Source of the DNA: Actinotignum timonense
GTDB taxonomy: Bacteria > Actinomycetota > Actinomycetes > Actinomycetales > Actinomycetaceae
DNA length: 41,973 nucleotides
Direction: 5' to 3'
NCBI RefSeq assembly: GCF_900155575.1
Contig: NZ_LT706966.1
Location: forward strand, 992,968 to 1,034,940
Shown here: positions 1 through 12,400 of the stretch, one piece after another
Layout of the letters: every line of letters starts with the position of its first letter
How positions within the stretch are numbered: position 1 is the stretch's first letter
Position numbers and translations under genes: made by a program
Notes under the pieces: generated by a model
What the model saw: only the letters and a program-made list of their open reading frames with translations
Database searches by the model: none
Told to the model about the DNA's origin: nothing

Positions 1-1
1 C

Positions 2-385
2 ACTCACATACTCGGAGTGCTAACAGAGATTCTGGCACTCTCACGGCGTGAGTGCAAGCTGTGGTTCAGGTACGACGACGCAGCAGCCATCCGCCAGAAA
101 AGCGCGATATGCCCGCAATTGCGCGCGCCCGGCGGTAGGGGAGCCACGGGCCCTGGGCCCAGTGTCAATGCACCCGCTGCGCCGGCCAGCTCCGCGCCAG
201 CCGGTCCGAACAGCCCGCATAATTCCGCGCCGCAGGCGGGGGTGGGGTATTCTACTGAGGAGGATGATGTCTCCTTGGATGATCCCACAATCGAGCAGAG
301 CAATGTTGTCGGTCTGCAAGTTGTGGTGGAAATGCTCTCGGGAACCATCGTTGAAGAAATTGATACCGCACAAGGAGGAATGTAG
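2..385 (+). CDS. dnaX: DNA polymerase III subunit gamma/tau, C-terminal end (partial)
   Basis: The frame is open from the left edge and ends at TAG 383-385, so only the last ~127 residues are present. The recognisable part is the acidic tail followed by [14 protein letters not shown], which matches the way actinobacterial DnaX proteins end; before it comes a Pro/Ala/Gly-rich linker. Gamma/tau is the clamp-loader subunit of the replicative polymerase. The stop codon overlaps the GTG of recR by one base, so the two genes are probably translationally coupled; dnaX-recR adjacency is common in this phylum. The first ~40 residues visible do not look like a conserved domain, so the assignment rests on the tail and the neighbour. 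Confidence 0.72.
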   Translation, partial: THILGVLTEILALSRRECKLWFRYDDAAAIRQKSAICPQLRAPGGRGATGPGPSVNAPAAPASSAPAGPNSPHNSAPQAGVGYSTEEDDVSLDDPTIEQSNVVGLQVVVEMLSGTIVEEIDTAQGGM

Positions 386-1176
386 TGGCGGGGGTGTATG
401 ACGGCGCCGTGCAGGAGCTCATTGATGAGCTCGGGCGCCTGCCGGGCATCGGCCCGAAAAGCGCCCAACGCATTGCCTTCTACCTCCTCGAACAAGAAGA
501 ACCTGAAGTGCGGGCGCTCGCGGAAGCCATGCTCCGGGTCAAGGAACGGGTTCACTTCTGCCAGATCTGCGGCAACGTGACCGAAGCTGATATCTGTTCG
601 CTGTGCTCAGATGCCCGGCGTAGTGATGCCGTGATCTGCGTCGTCGAAGAAGCCAAAGACATCATGGTCATCGAACGCACCCGCGAATACCGCGGGCGCT
701 ACCACGTGCTAGGCGGCTCCATCAACCCCATCCAAGGTATCGGCCCGGAAGACCTGCGCATCCGCGAACTCCTCACCCGGCTCCAAGATGGCCGCGTCAC
801 CGAAGTCATTATCGCCACCGACCCCAATATTGAAGGCGATGCCACAGCGGCCTACCTCATCCGCCTCCTCACCCCCATCGGAATCGCGCTCTCCCGCCTC
901 GCCTCCGGACTCCCCGTGGGTGGAGACCTCGAATACGCTGACGAAATCACACTCTCGCGCGCCTTCGAAGGTCGCACCCGCATTACCAGCGGCACAACCG
1001 CCACCACCACAAGCACAGAAACCACCGGCACGGGCACCACGAACACACCCGGCACGGGCACGGAAACCACGAGCACGCCCGGAACAGGCATGACAGACAC
1101 GAGACGAATGCCCTCGGTGGTTCCGGGCACCACGCCTTCCGCCCCAGTTGCGGAAACGCACGGCGAGCACAACTAA
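385..1176 (+). CDS. recR: Recombination mediator protein RecR with Thr-rich C-terminal extension
   Basis: RecR acts with RecO/RecF to load RecA on gapped DNA in the cytoplasm. The N-terminal helix-hairpin-helix ([11 protein letters not shown], ~19-29) is followed by a four-cysteine zinc finger (C59, C62, C71, C74) and a Toprim domain (~82-175, with VVEEAKD and ATDPNIEGD), then the conserved [12 protein letters not shown] segment. The core ends near residue 199. The protein is 263 residues, whereas the family is usually about 200; the extra ~64 residues are a Thr/Gly/Pro low-complexity tail with imperfect GTGT-x-TTxTP units. The GTG start is supported by AAGGAGGA at 372-379 and by coupling to the dnaX stop. 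The tail could be real or come from a late-terminating frame; the core call is secure. Confidence 0.95.
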   Translation: MAGVYDGAVQELIDELGRLPGIGPKSAQRIAFYLLEQEEPEVRALAEAMLRVKERVHFCQICGNVTEADICSLCSDARRSDAVICVVEEAKDIMVIERTREYRGRYHVLGGSINPIQGIGPEDLRIRELLTRLQDGRVTEVIIATDPNIEGDATAAYLIRLLTPIGIALSRLASGLPVGGDLEYADEITLSRAFEGRTRITSGTTATTTSTETTGTGTTNTPGTGTETTSTPGTGMTDTRRMPSVVPGTTPSAPVAETHGEHN

Positions 1177-1224
1177 ACAGCTCAGTCCGGGATCACCGTA
1201 AAGCACAGCGCACCGCCCCAATGA

Positions 1225-1292
1225 GGCACCTCGCACAAAGCGGTACTTCGCACAAAGCGACGCTTCGTATAATGCGGCATCTCGCTCATAAG
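1225..1292. repeat. Four imperfect 17-bp tandem repeats between recR and lysC
   Basis: Units start at 1225, 1242, 1259 and 1276, each of the form GGYAYYTCGCACAAAGC with substitutions; the first two differ at only two positions. They lie in the 221-bp recR-lysC gap, about 105 bp upstream of the lysC start. A 33-codon open frame (ATG 1221 to TGA 1320-1322) runs through them, but it has no visible ribosome binding site. Function unknown; a regulatory role for lysC is only a possibility. Confidence 0.7.
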
Positions 1293-1397
1293 AGCACCGA
1301 GCAGGAGAACAATCTCACCTGAAAATCTCGGAAAGCCCCGCAGGCGGCCCCGCGCTTCCAGTTACCATTAGTAAGTCTCGGAAAAATAGGAGTTAAT

Positions 1398-4956
<3,559 letters not shown>

Positions 4957-5054
4957 GAGTGTCCTTTCCGGGAGTAGCTGCGGCTTAATCGTAGCCGAAA
5001 GCTCGAGAGCCCGGCGCGTTCGGGCGCGCTCGGGTAGTTCGGCGCGCGGGCGCG

Positions 5055-5855
5055 CTAGGCCGGTGCGGGGCTCGGGTTCTCCGCCACGAGCGCGCCGTCT
5101 ACGAGCGCGCCATCAACCAGCGCCCCCGCCTCCACCATCCCGGCTTCCTCCAGGAAGGCCCGCACGGGCGGAGTGAGGTCCGCCAGAATTTCCGCGGGGG
5201 TCCCCACCTGCTGGAGGGCGCCATCCACCATAACGCCCACCCGATGGGCGCAGCTGAAAGCCTCGCGCGGATCGTTTGTTACGTACACCGTGGTGATGCC
5301 GGTGCGTTCCTGAAGCACGGCAATCTGTTCGCGAATCTCATCGCGAATTTCCACATCCATATTTTTCAGCGGCTCATCCATGAGGAAAATTCGGGGCCGG
5401 CGCACCACCGCCCGCCCCATGGAGACCCGCTGGCGTTCGGCGCGGGTGAGCTGGGCTGGTTTCGCGTCCAGGAACTCGGTGAGCTCCAAAATATCTGCCG
5501 CTTGCGCCACCCGCGCGGCGATATCATCTGGGTCCGCCCCGGCAATTTTCAGGTGGAAGCCCATATTATCCGCGACTGTCATATGCGGATACAGGGCGTA
5601 ATTCTGAAATACGATCACTACATCGCGCATGGACGGCGGCAGCGCGGTCACATCTTCACCGTCCAGCAGCACCGACCCGTAATCCACATCCTCCAGCCCC
5701 GCAATCATGCGTAAAACCGTGGATTTTCCGGAGCTGACCGGGCCGGTGAGGGCGAAAAATTCGCCGTCGTTGATATGGAGATTCACGTGGTCCACCGCTG
5801 GCGCAGGCGCATCGGGATAGTACAGTGTCGCATTGACGAGTGACACAGAAGCCAT
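5055..5855 (-). CDS. Orphan sugar-type ABC transporter ATP-binding protein with altered motifs
   Basis: A 266-residue nucleotide-binding domain of the MalK/UgpC/MsmK class. Walker A is GPVSSGKST (38-46), the Q-loop is FQNYALYPHM (Q84) and Walker B is IFLMDE (156-161). Three elements differ from the family norm: the signature reads LTRAE-RQR (136-143) instead of LSGGQ-RQR, the D-loop is KNMD instead of SNLD, and the switch histidine is replaced by N194 (YVTND). The C-terminal TOBE regulatory domain (normally ~120 residues) is absent; instead there is a short tail with the repeat ALVDG. No permease or binding protein is adjacent. It may be a regulatory or non-transport ATPase, or weakly active. 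Start ATG 5855 has GGAG upstream, and a TATAAC -10-like box lies at 5871-5876 on the same strand. Confidence 0.85.
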   Translation of the reverse strand: MASVSLVNATLYYPDAPAPAVDHVNLHINDGEFFALTGPVSSGKSTVLRMIAGLEDVDYGSVLLDGEDVTALPPSMRDVVIVFQNYALYPHMTVADNMGFHLKIAGADPDDIAARVAQAADILELTEFLDAKPAQLTRAERQRVSMGRAVVRRPRIFLMDEPLKNMDVEIRDEIREQIAVLQERTGITTVYVTNDPREAFSCAHRVGVMVDGALQQVGTPAEILADLTPPVRAFLEEAGMVEAGALVDGALVDGALVAENPSPAPA

Positions 5856-5987
5856 GGGAATTCTCCATCAGTTATAGCGGTCGGCATTGACACGCTCATC
5901 CACTATTATGCCACGTCAGGAACGGGAATACGAGAGTGAATTCCCGCTAAAAATGCGCGGGCCGGCACACTTCGGTATTTTTGAGGT

Positions 5988-7757
5988 ATGCGGGAGGAAA
6001 TTGGTGGCTATCGGCTGGTGCGGCGCATTGGCTTCGGCGGCATGTCCACGGTCTACGAGGCGGTGGACGGCGCCGGCACCCGCGTGGCCCTGAAACTCCT
6101 TCACCCCGCGGCCGTGGATGGGGCGGCCGGGCGCGAACGCCTGCGCCGCGAGGTTGCGATGTTGCAGCGGGTGCGTGGGCCCTACGTTGCCGAAGTCCTC
6201 GATGCCGAAACGGATGACGAGGATGCTTTTATCGTCACCCAGCTGGTGGAAGGCCCCACTCTCGCGGAGGACGTGCGCGTGGACGGCCCCTACCCGCCCG
6301 CGGAATTGGTTACCCTTGCCCGCCAGCTGCACGCCGCGGTCACCTCGGTGCATCGCCTCGGGGTGCTGCACCGCGATCTCAAACCCTCGAACGTCATGCT
6401 CGGCGCGAACGGCCCGGTCCTCATTGACTTCGGCATCGCGCAAACGGGTGGCGATAGCCGCCTCACCATGTCCGGCGCGGTCACCCACACTCCCGGCTAC
6501 CTCGATCCGCGGGTGCTGCGCGGCCACGCTCCAGACGAAGCCGCTGACCTGTGGGCGCTCGCCGCGGTCATCGCTTTCGCCGCCACCGGTCACGATCCCT
6601 ACCCGGGCGCGAACCCGGCGGTGATCATGCGTCGCGTCCTCGAGGGGGACGTGGACGTGACCGGCGTGCCGCCGCGCATCGCCCACGCCCTGCGCGCCGC
6701 GCTTGCCGAGCCGGTAGAGCAGCGGTGGGGGATTGATGAGGTAGTTGCGGCCCTTGCGGATCCGGTTTCATGGTACGACGACGCCGCTACCGCACCCCGC
6801 GCCCTGCCCACCCAGCTGGATGCAACCGTGCCGGCGGCCCTTCCCGGGGCGGCGGCGCCGAGCTATAACGCCACGGATAGCGTTCCCAGTGCGTTCCCGG
6901 AAACCTGGCCCCAACCCATTTACGCCGGCTCGGCCACCGCGCCCTATCCGGAAGCCAGCGCTTATCAGCAAGCCGCGCCGGGCCCTGCGGCGCCCGCCAC
7001 CGCGCCCTATCCGGAAGCCAGCGCTTATCAGCAAGCCGTACCTGGCCCCGCCGCACCTTTCGCTTCCCAGCCAGAAGCCGCACCCTATCCGGGCGCCGCA
7101 CCGCTAGAACCCGCCCCGCTAGAACCCGCCCCGCTCCCGCCGTGGGCCCGCCCGCCTCGCCGCACCCCCGTCCTCAGCTTCGTGCTGGGCGGGTTGCTAT
7201 GTGCGCTGGTGGCTGCCTGGCAGATCGCCGGATATGTGGGATATGCTCTCGTCACGGTGTGCCTGGCCTTTGCGGAGCGGAACGCAGCGCGGCTGCGGCG
7301 GCGTCGTGCAGAAGAAGGCGGGCCGTTCCGCGGCGAACACCTGGGCCAAATTCTGCGCGCCCCGCTCACCCTCGCGGAAAGCTCCCTCAGCGTGATTCCG
7401 CTACACGGCGTGGGGCTCCTCGCGGTTACGCTCGGCTACGTGGCGGCGCGGTTGGGCGGGCTCACCGGCCCGGGCGCGGGCACGGTGGCGGCGCTCGCGG
7501 GCGTGGGAATCTCCTGGCTCGGCCCGAGCGGGCGGATAGCGCGCGGCGGCAGCGCGGTCATCTTCGCCAAGCTCGCCCCCACCCGCCCATACCGGGCCTT
7601 TTGGGCTGTGGTGCTGGCCGCCGGCGCGGCCGCACTCGCGCTCCTGGCGCTCTCCGGGGTGCTCGGCGTGCCCGCGCATACCCCGCTCAGCTTCGGGTAC
7701 TTCGGCGAACCGCTGGTCACGATGGTCGAGGATATTGTGGGCGGCGCGGGGCGCTAA
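5988..7757 (+). CDS. Membrane Ser/Thr protein kinase (PknB-like, multi-TM C-terminus)
   Basis: A 589-residue protein. Residues ~8-260 form a Hanks-type kinase domain with glycine loop GFGGMS (15-20), invariant K36, catalytic HRDLKPSN (H128, D130, N135) and DFG (147-149), so it should be active. A Pro/Ala-rich linker (~265-390) contains an exact 42-bp repeat. The C-terminus (from ~395) has several hydrophobic stretches (about 396-430, 468-490, 538-560), so the kinase is cytoplasmic and membrane-tethered by a multi-pass domain rather than by the single TM plus PASTA layout of PknB. No strong ribosome binding site precedes ATG 5988, so the mRNA may be leaderless or poorly initiated. It is divergent from the ABC ATPase. 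Substrates unknown. Confidence 0.9.
   Translation: MREEIGGYRLVRRIGFGGMSTVYEAVDGAGTRVALKLLHPAAVDGAAGRERLRREVAMLQRVRGPYVAEVLDAETDDEDAFIVTQLVEGPTLAEDVRVDGPYPPAELVTLARQLHAAVTSVHRLGVLHRDLKPSNVMLGANGPVLIDFGIAQTGGDSRLTMSGAVTHTPGYLDPRVLRGHAPDEAADLWALAAVIAFAATGHDPYPGANPAVIMRRVLEGDVDVTGVPPRIAHALRAALAEPVEQRWGIDEVVAALADPVSWYDDAATAPRALPTQLDATVPAALPGAAAPSYNATDSVPSAFPETWPQPIYAGSATAPYPEASAYQQAAPGPAAPATAPYPEASAYQQAVPGPAAPFASQPEAAPYPGAAPLEPAPLEPAPLPPWARPPRRTPVLSFVLGGLLCALVAAWQIAGYVGYALVTVCLAFAERNAARLRRRRAEEGGPFRGEHLGQILRAPLTLAESSLSVIPLHGVGLLAVTLGYVAARLGGLTGPGAGTVAALAGVGISWLGPSGRIARGGSAVIFAKLAPTRPYRAFWAVVLAAGAAALALLALSGVLGVPAHTPLSFGYFGEPLVTMVEDIVGGAGR
6933..7037 (+). repeat. Exact 42-bp direct repeat inside the kinase linker
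   Basis: Positions 6933-6974 and 6996-7037 are identical (42 bp), 63 bp apart. They encode two copies of ATAPYPEASAYQQA in the Pro/Ala linker. The in-frame 21-codon period means slippage would lengthen or shorten the linker without breaking the frame. Confidence 0.85.
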
Positions 7758-7940
7758 ACGGCCGGAGCACCCGGCAGCGCAGCCCGCCAAACCTCCACCA
7801 AACCTCCCGCGCGGGCAATGTCACCCGGCCGGCCCTCACTTTTCCCAGGGAAAGCGGCGATAATTGACATGTTAAAGTCAGGGTGAAAGGCGCAGTGGCC
7901 GGCTGGCCGCAGGCGCGTCGTCGTAACCGAGGGAAAGTGA

Positions 7941-8840
7941 ATGGCACAGACTCAGAAGAATAACCGGCAAAGCTCCGCGGCGCAGCGGCGTGAAACCGCG
8001 CGCGCGGCGGCGGCCCGGCTCCAGGAACAGGAAAAGAAGCGGGCGCGGCGCAATCGCGCGCTCGCGGTTGTGGCGGCTGTTGTGGTGGTGGCGCTCATCG
8101 CGGCGGCCGTGTGGTTCATCCTCTCGAATAAGAAGGATGATGCGGGCGCCCCGGCCTCGCAGGAAAGTTCCGCGGCCGCGTACCCGAGCGCTCCGGCCAC
8201 CGCGCTGGCCGAGCGCCCCGCCCCGAAGGTCACCGCGCAGCTGCCGAAAAACGTGACTCCGGATGTGGGGGTGAGCGTGGGCAGCTCGCTGGCGGCGGGC
8301 ACCGTGAACGAAGGCAAGCCGGTGGTTGATATTTACTTCGACTACCTGTGCGTGTGGTGCAACCGCCTGGAAACCTCCTACGCGGAGGAGCTCACCCAGC
8401 GCGCGAAGAACGGCGAAATCACGCTGGTCTACCACCCGCTCGTGGTGGAATCGCAGTACGAATTCTCACACACTGCCTCGGCCTCGGCGCTGTGGGTGGC
8501 CGAGCATCGCCCCGATGTTTTCGCGGCCTACCACAACGAAATTTTCGCGATGACGGCCCCGCTCTTCGAATCGAAGGAAAAGGTGCCGGTGCCGCAAACC
8601 GCGCAGCTGGCCGAACTCGGTAAGAAGGCTGGCCTCACCGATGCCGAAGCCGAGCAAATGATCGCGGACGTTTCCGTTGGGGACGGCAAGCCCGCCATGT
8701 ACTCCGAGCTGCTGGGCCAGTCGCTCCAGCAGTTCAGCGCCGACGGCTTCACCGGCACCCCCACCGTGCTCCTCAACGGCAAGCAGGTGGCGGACTGGAC
8801 TGACGGCAAGCTCGGCGCCGCGCTCGACGCCCTCAAGTAG
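7941..8840 (+). CDS. Membrane-anchored DsbA-family thiol-disulfide oxidoreductase
   Basis: A 299-residue protein. A basic cytoplasmic N-terminus (~1-39) is followed by one transmembrane helix (~40-62), an Ala/Pro linker, and an extracellular thioredoxin-fold domain of the DsbA/Thioredoxin_4 type. The active site is CVWC (137-140) after DIYFDYL, in place of the more usual CPxC. The C-terminal part ends with the cis-proline region FTGTPTVLLNGKQV, as in this family. It probably catalyses disulfide formation in exported proteins; several exported proteins in this window contain paired cysteines. The start ATG 7941 follows GAGGGA. A 12-bp GC hairpin lies 40 nt after the stop. Confidence 0.9.
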   Translation: MAQTQKNNRQSSAAQRRETARAAAARLQEQEKKRARRNRALAVVAAVVVVALIAAAVWFILSNKKDDAGAPASQESSAAAYPSAPATALAERPAPKVTAQLPKNVTPDVGVSVGSSLAAGTVNEGKPVVDIYFDYLCVWCNRLETSYAEELTQRAKNGEITLVYHPLVVESQYEFSHTASASALWVAEHRPDVFAAYHNEIFAMTAPLFESKEKVPVPQTAQLAELGKKAGLTDAEAEQMIADVSVGDGKPAMYSELLGQSLQQFSADGFTGTPTVLLNGKQVADWTDGKLGAALDALK

Positions 8841-8880
8841 TGCCCTCGGCGCCGCGTGCCCTTTCGGTACGACGACGCCG

Positions 8881-8912
8881 CAGCGGGGCGGCCGCTTCGC
8901 GCCGCCCCGCTG
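8881..8912 (+). terminator. Strong GC hairpin downstream of the DsbA-like gene
   Basis: CAGCGGGGCGGC at 8881-8892 pairs perfectly with GCCGCCCCGCTG at 8901-8912 across an 8-nt loop, 40 nt past the stop codon. There is no T-run after it, so it may act as a weak or L-shaped terminator common in high-GC bacteria. Confidence 0.55.
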
Positions 8913-8936
8913 GGTGCTAGCTCCCGGGATCCCTAT

Positions 8937-8968
8937 TTGTTCCAGAGGGGGGATTCTGGCATGATAAA
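8937..8968 (+). promoter_or_regulatory. Possible promoter of tRNA-Thr
   Basis: A TTGTTC hexamer at 8937-8942 and an AT-rich TGATAAAC element at 8962-8969 lie 40-70 nt before the tRNA. The spacing is about 17-20 nt depending on which -10 hexamer is taken. Weak match; position is the main support. Confidence 0.3.
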
Positions 8969-9007
8969 CTCTGGTTCCTTGCTCGGTGGGTGTGCCGGGC
9001 AAGAATT

Positions 9008-9080
9008 GCCTCCGTAGCTCAGTTGGTAGAGCAGCTGTCTTGTAAACAGCAGGTCACAGGTTCGAGTCCTGCCGGGGGCT
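9008..9080 (+). tRNA. tRNA-Thr (anticodon UGU)
   Basis: A full cloverleaf can be drawn. The acceptor stem is GCCTCCG/CGGGGGC (9008-9014 with 9073-9079), the D stem GCTC/GAGC, and the anticodon stem GCTGT/ACAGC (9034-9038 with 9046-9050) encloses loop CTTGTAA, giving anticodon TGT, which reads ACA (Thr). The T loop is TTCGAGT. The discriminator base is T9080 and CCA is not encoded, as usual in many actinobacteria. It marks the boundary between the housekeeping block and the accessory region. Confidence 0.96.
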
Positions 9081-9470
9081 CCGATGTAACACATATTTCA
9101 GAAACACCATTCGCGCGAAGTGGCTGTTGGTGTGACGTAGCGGCGTGGGAGTAGACGAGTCGGGTGAACCGGATGCAACGGGCGAACCGGGTGCTTGCAT
9201 AATAAAATGTGTAAAGATGCAGGTCAGTGGCTTGTGAGTAGGTGATCTGGCGGTGGTTCGGGCGGCGATGCGTGAATAGTGGTGTCTTTCTCTTAACAAA
9301 TATGCAAGGAAATCGGTTAAGGTATGTGATTGAAGGCCACTCACACGTGGCTATTCGTGCCAAGCTAGAAAAGTTTTGCGAGAAGGGATAGATCTCGCTG
9401 GTTTTCTGGTGGCGGGATAACGAAGCGAACATTGTGTTTGCTTGAAAAAGGACTGAGAAAGGCTGTCTTG
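9081..9470. other. Gene-free region between tRNA-Thr and the surface protein
   Basis: No convincing gene is seen in these 390 bp. It holds a TTGCATAATAAAAT stretch (about 9193-9206) and a small GCGAGA/TCTCGC hairpin at 9378-9398 followed by TGGTTTTCTGG. The promoter of the surface protein must lie here. GC is lower than in the block to the left. No duplicate of the tRNA 3' end was noticed, so an integration site is not supported. Confidence 0.5.
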
Positions 9471-12400
9471 ATGTTCAAGATTGGGAAACGGGTTGCGGCG
9501 TCTGTTGCTGCGCTCGCTGTTGTGACGGGGGGGGGGTAGCGTCTTATAGCTTTGCGGCCGAGCATACGGTGAAGGACCTTGTGGTCGCGGTTGTGGCTGA
9601 TGGTACCCCCGAGTTCACCGCTGATGATGGGCCGGGCAAGGACAGCGGCCCAAAGAACAACATTGTGCGTTCGCTGGATACTGTTGATTATGAGGTGTCC
9701 TGGCAGGTCACCAAGGATGGTGACTATACGCTCGAGGCGGAGCTCCCTGCTGGTGTGGAGTTTGCTCCGGGTTCTGATTCGTTTTGTAAGAATGCCGGCA
9801 AGGCGATTTCTAATGACCTGACCTACCAGAATAAGAACACGCTTCGCTGTGAACTCACGGGTATGGCTGGGCAGTCCGTGAAGTCGGCGGTGAAGGTGTT
9901 TGTGCGCCGGGCTGCGAATGGCTCGGTGATCCCGCTCCAGTTCACGGCTGGTGGTGCTACTTCGAATAAGGTGTCGACAACGATGTCGGCAAAACCAGAC
10001 TTCACCGCCAGTATGGACGGTATTACTGCAAAAGCCAGCTGGGAAACTATCAGCGGGAATATTAATTCTCACTCGGTTGTGCACATCGAATCGCCTCGTC
10101 CGGACTCTGGGTTAAATAAGGGCTTGGAGGCATTAAGTGGAGACTACCGTGTCGAGATTCCGGTGACCGCTCCTGAAGGAACGATTTTCACGTGCGCAAC
10201 AGATAGGGTTTGGGGCTACCCGCGTGAAAAATATGGTAGTCATCCGGACAATTCTTCTCTCCGCAATAGCGGCGAATGCGGTGAAGTAACCGTCACGGAT
10301 GGGAAAGTAGTATTTACTGTTACTGGTGCTGATCTGACGGCGTCCTCTTGGCCGATCAGAGACTATATGGATCGGGCGTGGAACAGAAATATTATTGCTT
10401 TCGTAAAACTGTATTACACTGTCCCTGCAGACAAAGCCACCGGTGACACGGCTATTACGCTTGGCAAAGCGCAAATCTACGCCACCACTCTCAGCGGAGC
10501 GGAATACCCGATTACCTCAGCAACTGAACCGTTCACACGTCCTGTTATTGATGCCTCCCAGCCTGTTCTTCACTCGGAAATTCATAATCAGTGGAAAACG
10601 CCGGATTATTACGCTCCGGGGTATGCAATCTCGAAAGAACAGCCAGTGGGAATTACTTTCGCCTCTTGGTTCCCAAACTCCGGTAATTTGAAAAATAAGC
10701 ACGCTACCTTGTGTGCCATGTTCCCACCTGACCAACTTAATGTTGTGAAGGTTGAGAACGAGCCTGCTGAGTATTATCGCGGTGACGCTGATTCCATGGC
10801 TGATGGTTTCTCCTGCGGAATGTTTGGGGATGGGACAGAGGGCTGGAGTAGTGACGCTACAGACATGAGCGATGTAAAAGCGGTGCGGGTTAAAGGAAGA
10901 TGGCCGATCTCCTTGCCTCAATTAAATAACCAAAACGCTTCTCGCATCGATATGAGCATGATCCGCTCCGTTGGTGATACATCGGCTATAGGTACGCAGT
11001 TGCCTATACGCTTCATGGTTACTGCTGACGGACAAGTCGTTGCGAACGAGTCGGTAACGGCGAGTTATCACTCCTCGTATTTTACTGCTGTTGATGGGAC
11101 CTTTGGTTTGAATCCGGCCTGGGATAAGGCGGATGGTTTGTTTGGTCAGGTTCGTAACCTGAATCTTGGTTTCACCGCGAAAGATGGCCTCACCGAAGGC
11201 ACGGTCGCGGCCACGCTTCCGGCGTGTTTGAAAGTCACTAACCCCGGCACCAGCGGAACCCTGACCCCGGCCGCGGCTGATGTGAACCGTGAGGATTGCT
11301 CTGTTCCTGGGGATACTGTTTCGTTCCCGGTGGTGGATGGTAACCCGAACTATGTAGTGCAGGCCCAAGTTGTGGCGAAGTCCCCGCAGACCGGGACCAC
11401 GAAGGTTATCCTAGATTCTTCTCAGCAGCCGCTGAGCGAGGTACGCCGCTCTAAGAGCATCTCGTTCACTACAGGTCTGGTTGAGCAGGCCACCGCGTCT
11501 GTTTCCACCAGCGCTCCTGACAACGTCGTGACGTTGGAGAACGGTACCGCGAGCATTCCGTTGACGCTCTCGTGGGGTAACGCCACCACCGGTGATGCCA
11601 TGGGTGAGCTGGTGTGGCAGGTGCCCGAGAACGTAACCCTCGCATCGGTTGGTGAAGTACCGGGTGATGCTTCGGTGCAATGCACGACTCAAGATCGTGG
11701 CCAAGTAACAACCGCTCTTGCGGCTGACAAGTCGGGTAAGACCCTGACCTGGGTTGCCTGCCCGACCGAGACTGCCGCTCTTGCGGCTGTGACGGCGGTG
11801 AAGGTTTCTACCGGCACTCTGGCCTCGACTGCAACCGGCACCCTGCCCGTGAACGTTACCGCTAACCAGGTTGGTGACGTGAATACGTCGTTTACCGCGG
11901 GTGTCTTCACGACGACTGGTGATGGCAAGGTTGAGTTCAGTGAGGCTACTCCGCTCTCGGTGTATGTCCGTGAGCCTGCCCCGGCAGATACGGTGACTGA
12001 GGGTGAGTGGGAGGATGCAACTGACCAGAATGCTAAGAATTGTGACACTAAGCAGGTGACGCAGACTCGTACCGTGACCACGACCCCGCACAAGTGGGAT
12101 GCTGGCTCGAAGACCTGGGTTGCTGACCCGGAGCACGCGATCACGAAGACTGAGACCCAGACGCGTGCTATGAGTGATGAGGAGCTTCAGGTTTGTACCC
12201 CCAAACCCGCCGATGACGTGAAGACAGCCGAGTGGGTGGACGGGACCGGTAGCGATGCGAAGAACTGCGCGGCTAAGACCGTCTCGCAGACTCGCAGCAA
12301 GACGACCACGCCCTATAAGTGGGATACCGTCTCTAAGACGTGGGTTTTGGATGCAGATAAGGTGAAGGTTGAGTCCGAGACTCAAACCCGGCCCATGACC

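Noticed and set aside
7864-7869. TTGACA as the -35 box of the DsbA-like gene
   Set aside because: No acceptable -10 hexamer lies 16-18 nt downstream.
9056-9083. tRNA-Thr 3' end as an attachment site of an integrated element
   Set aside because: No second copy of the 3' end sequence and no integrase gene were seen in the window.
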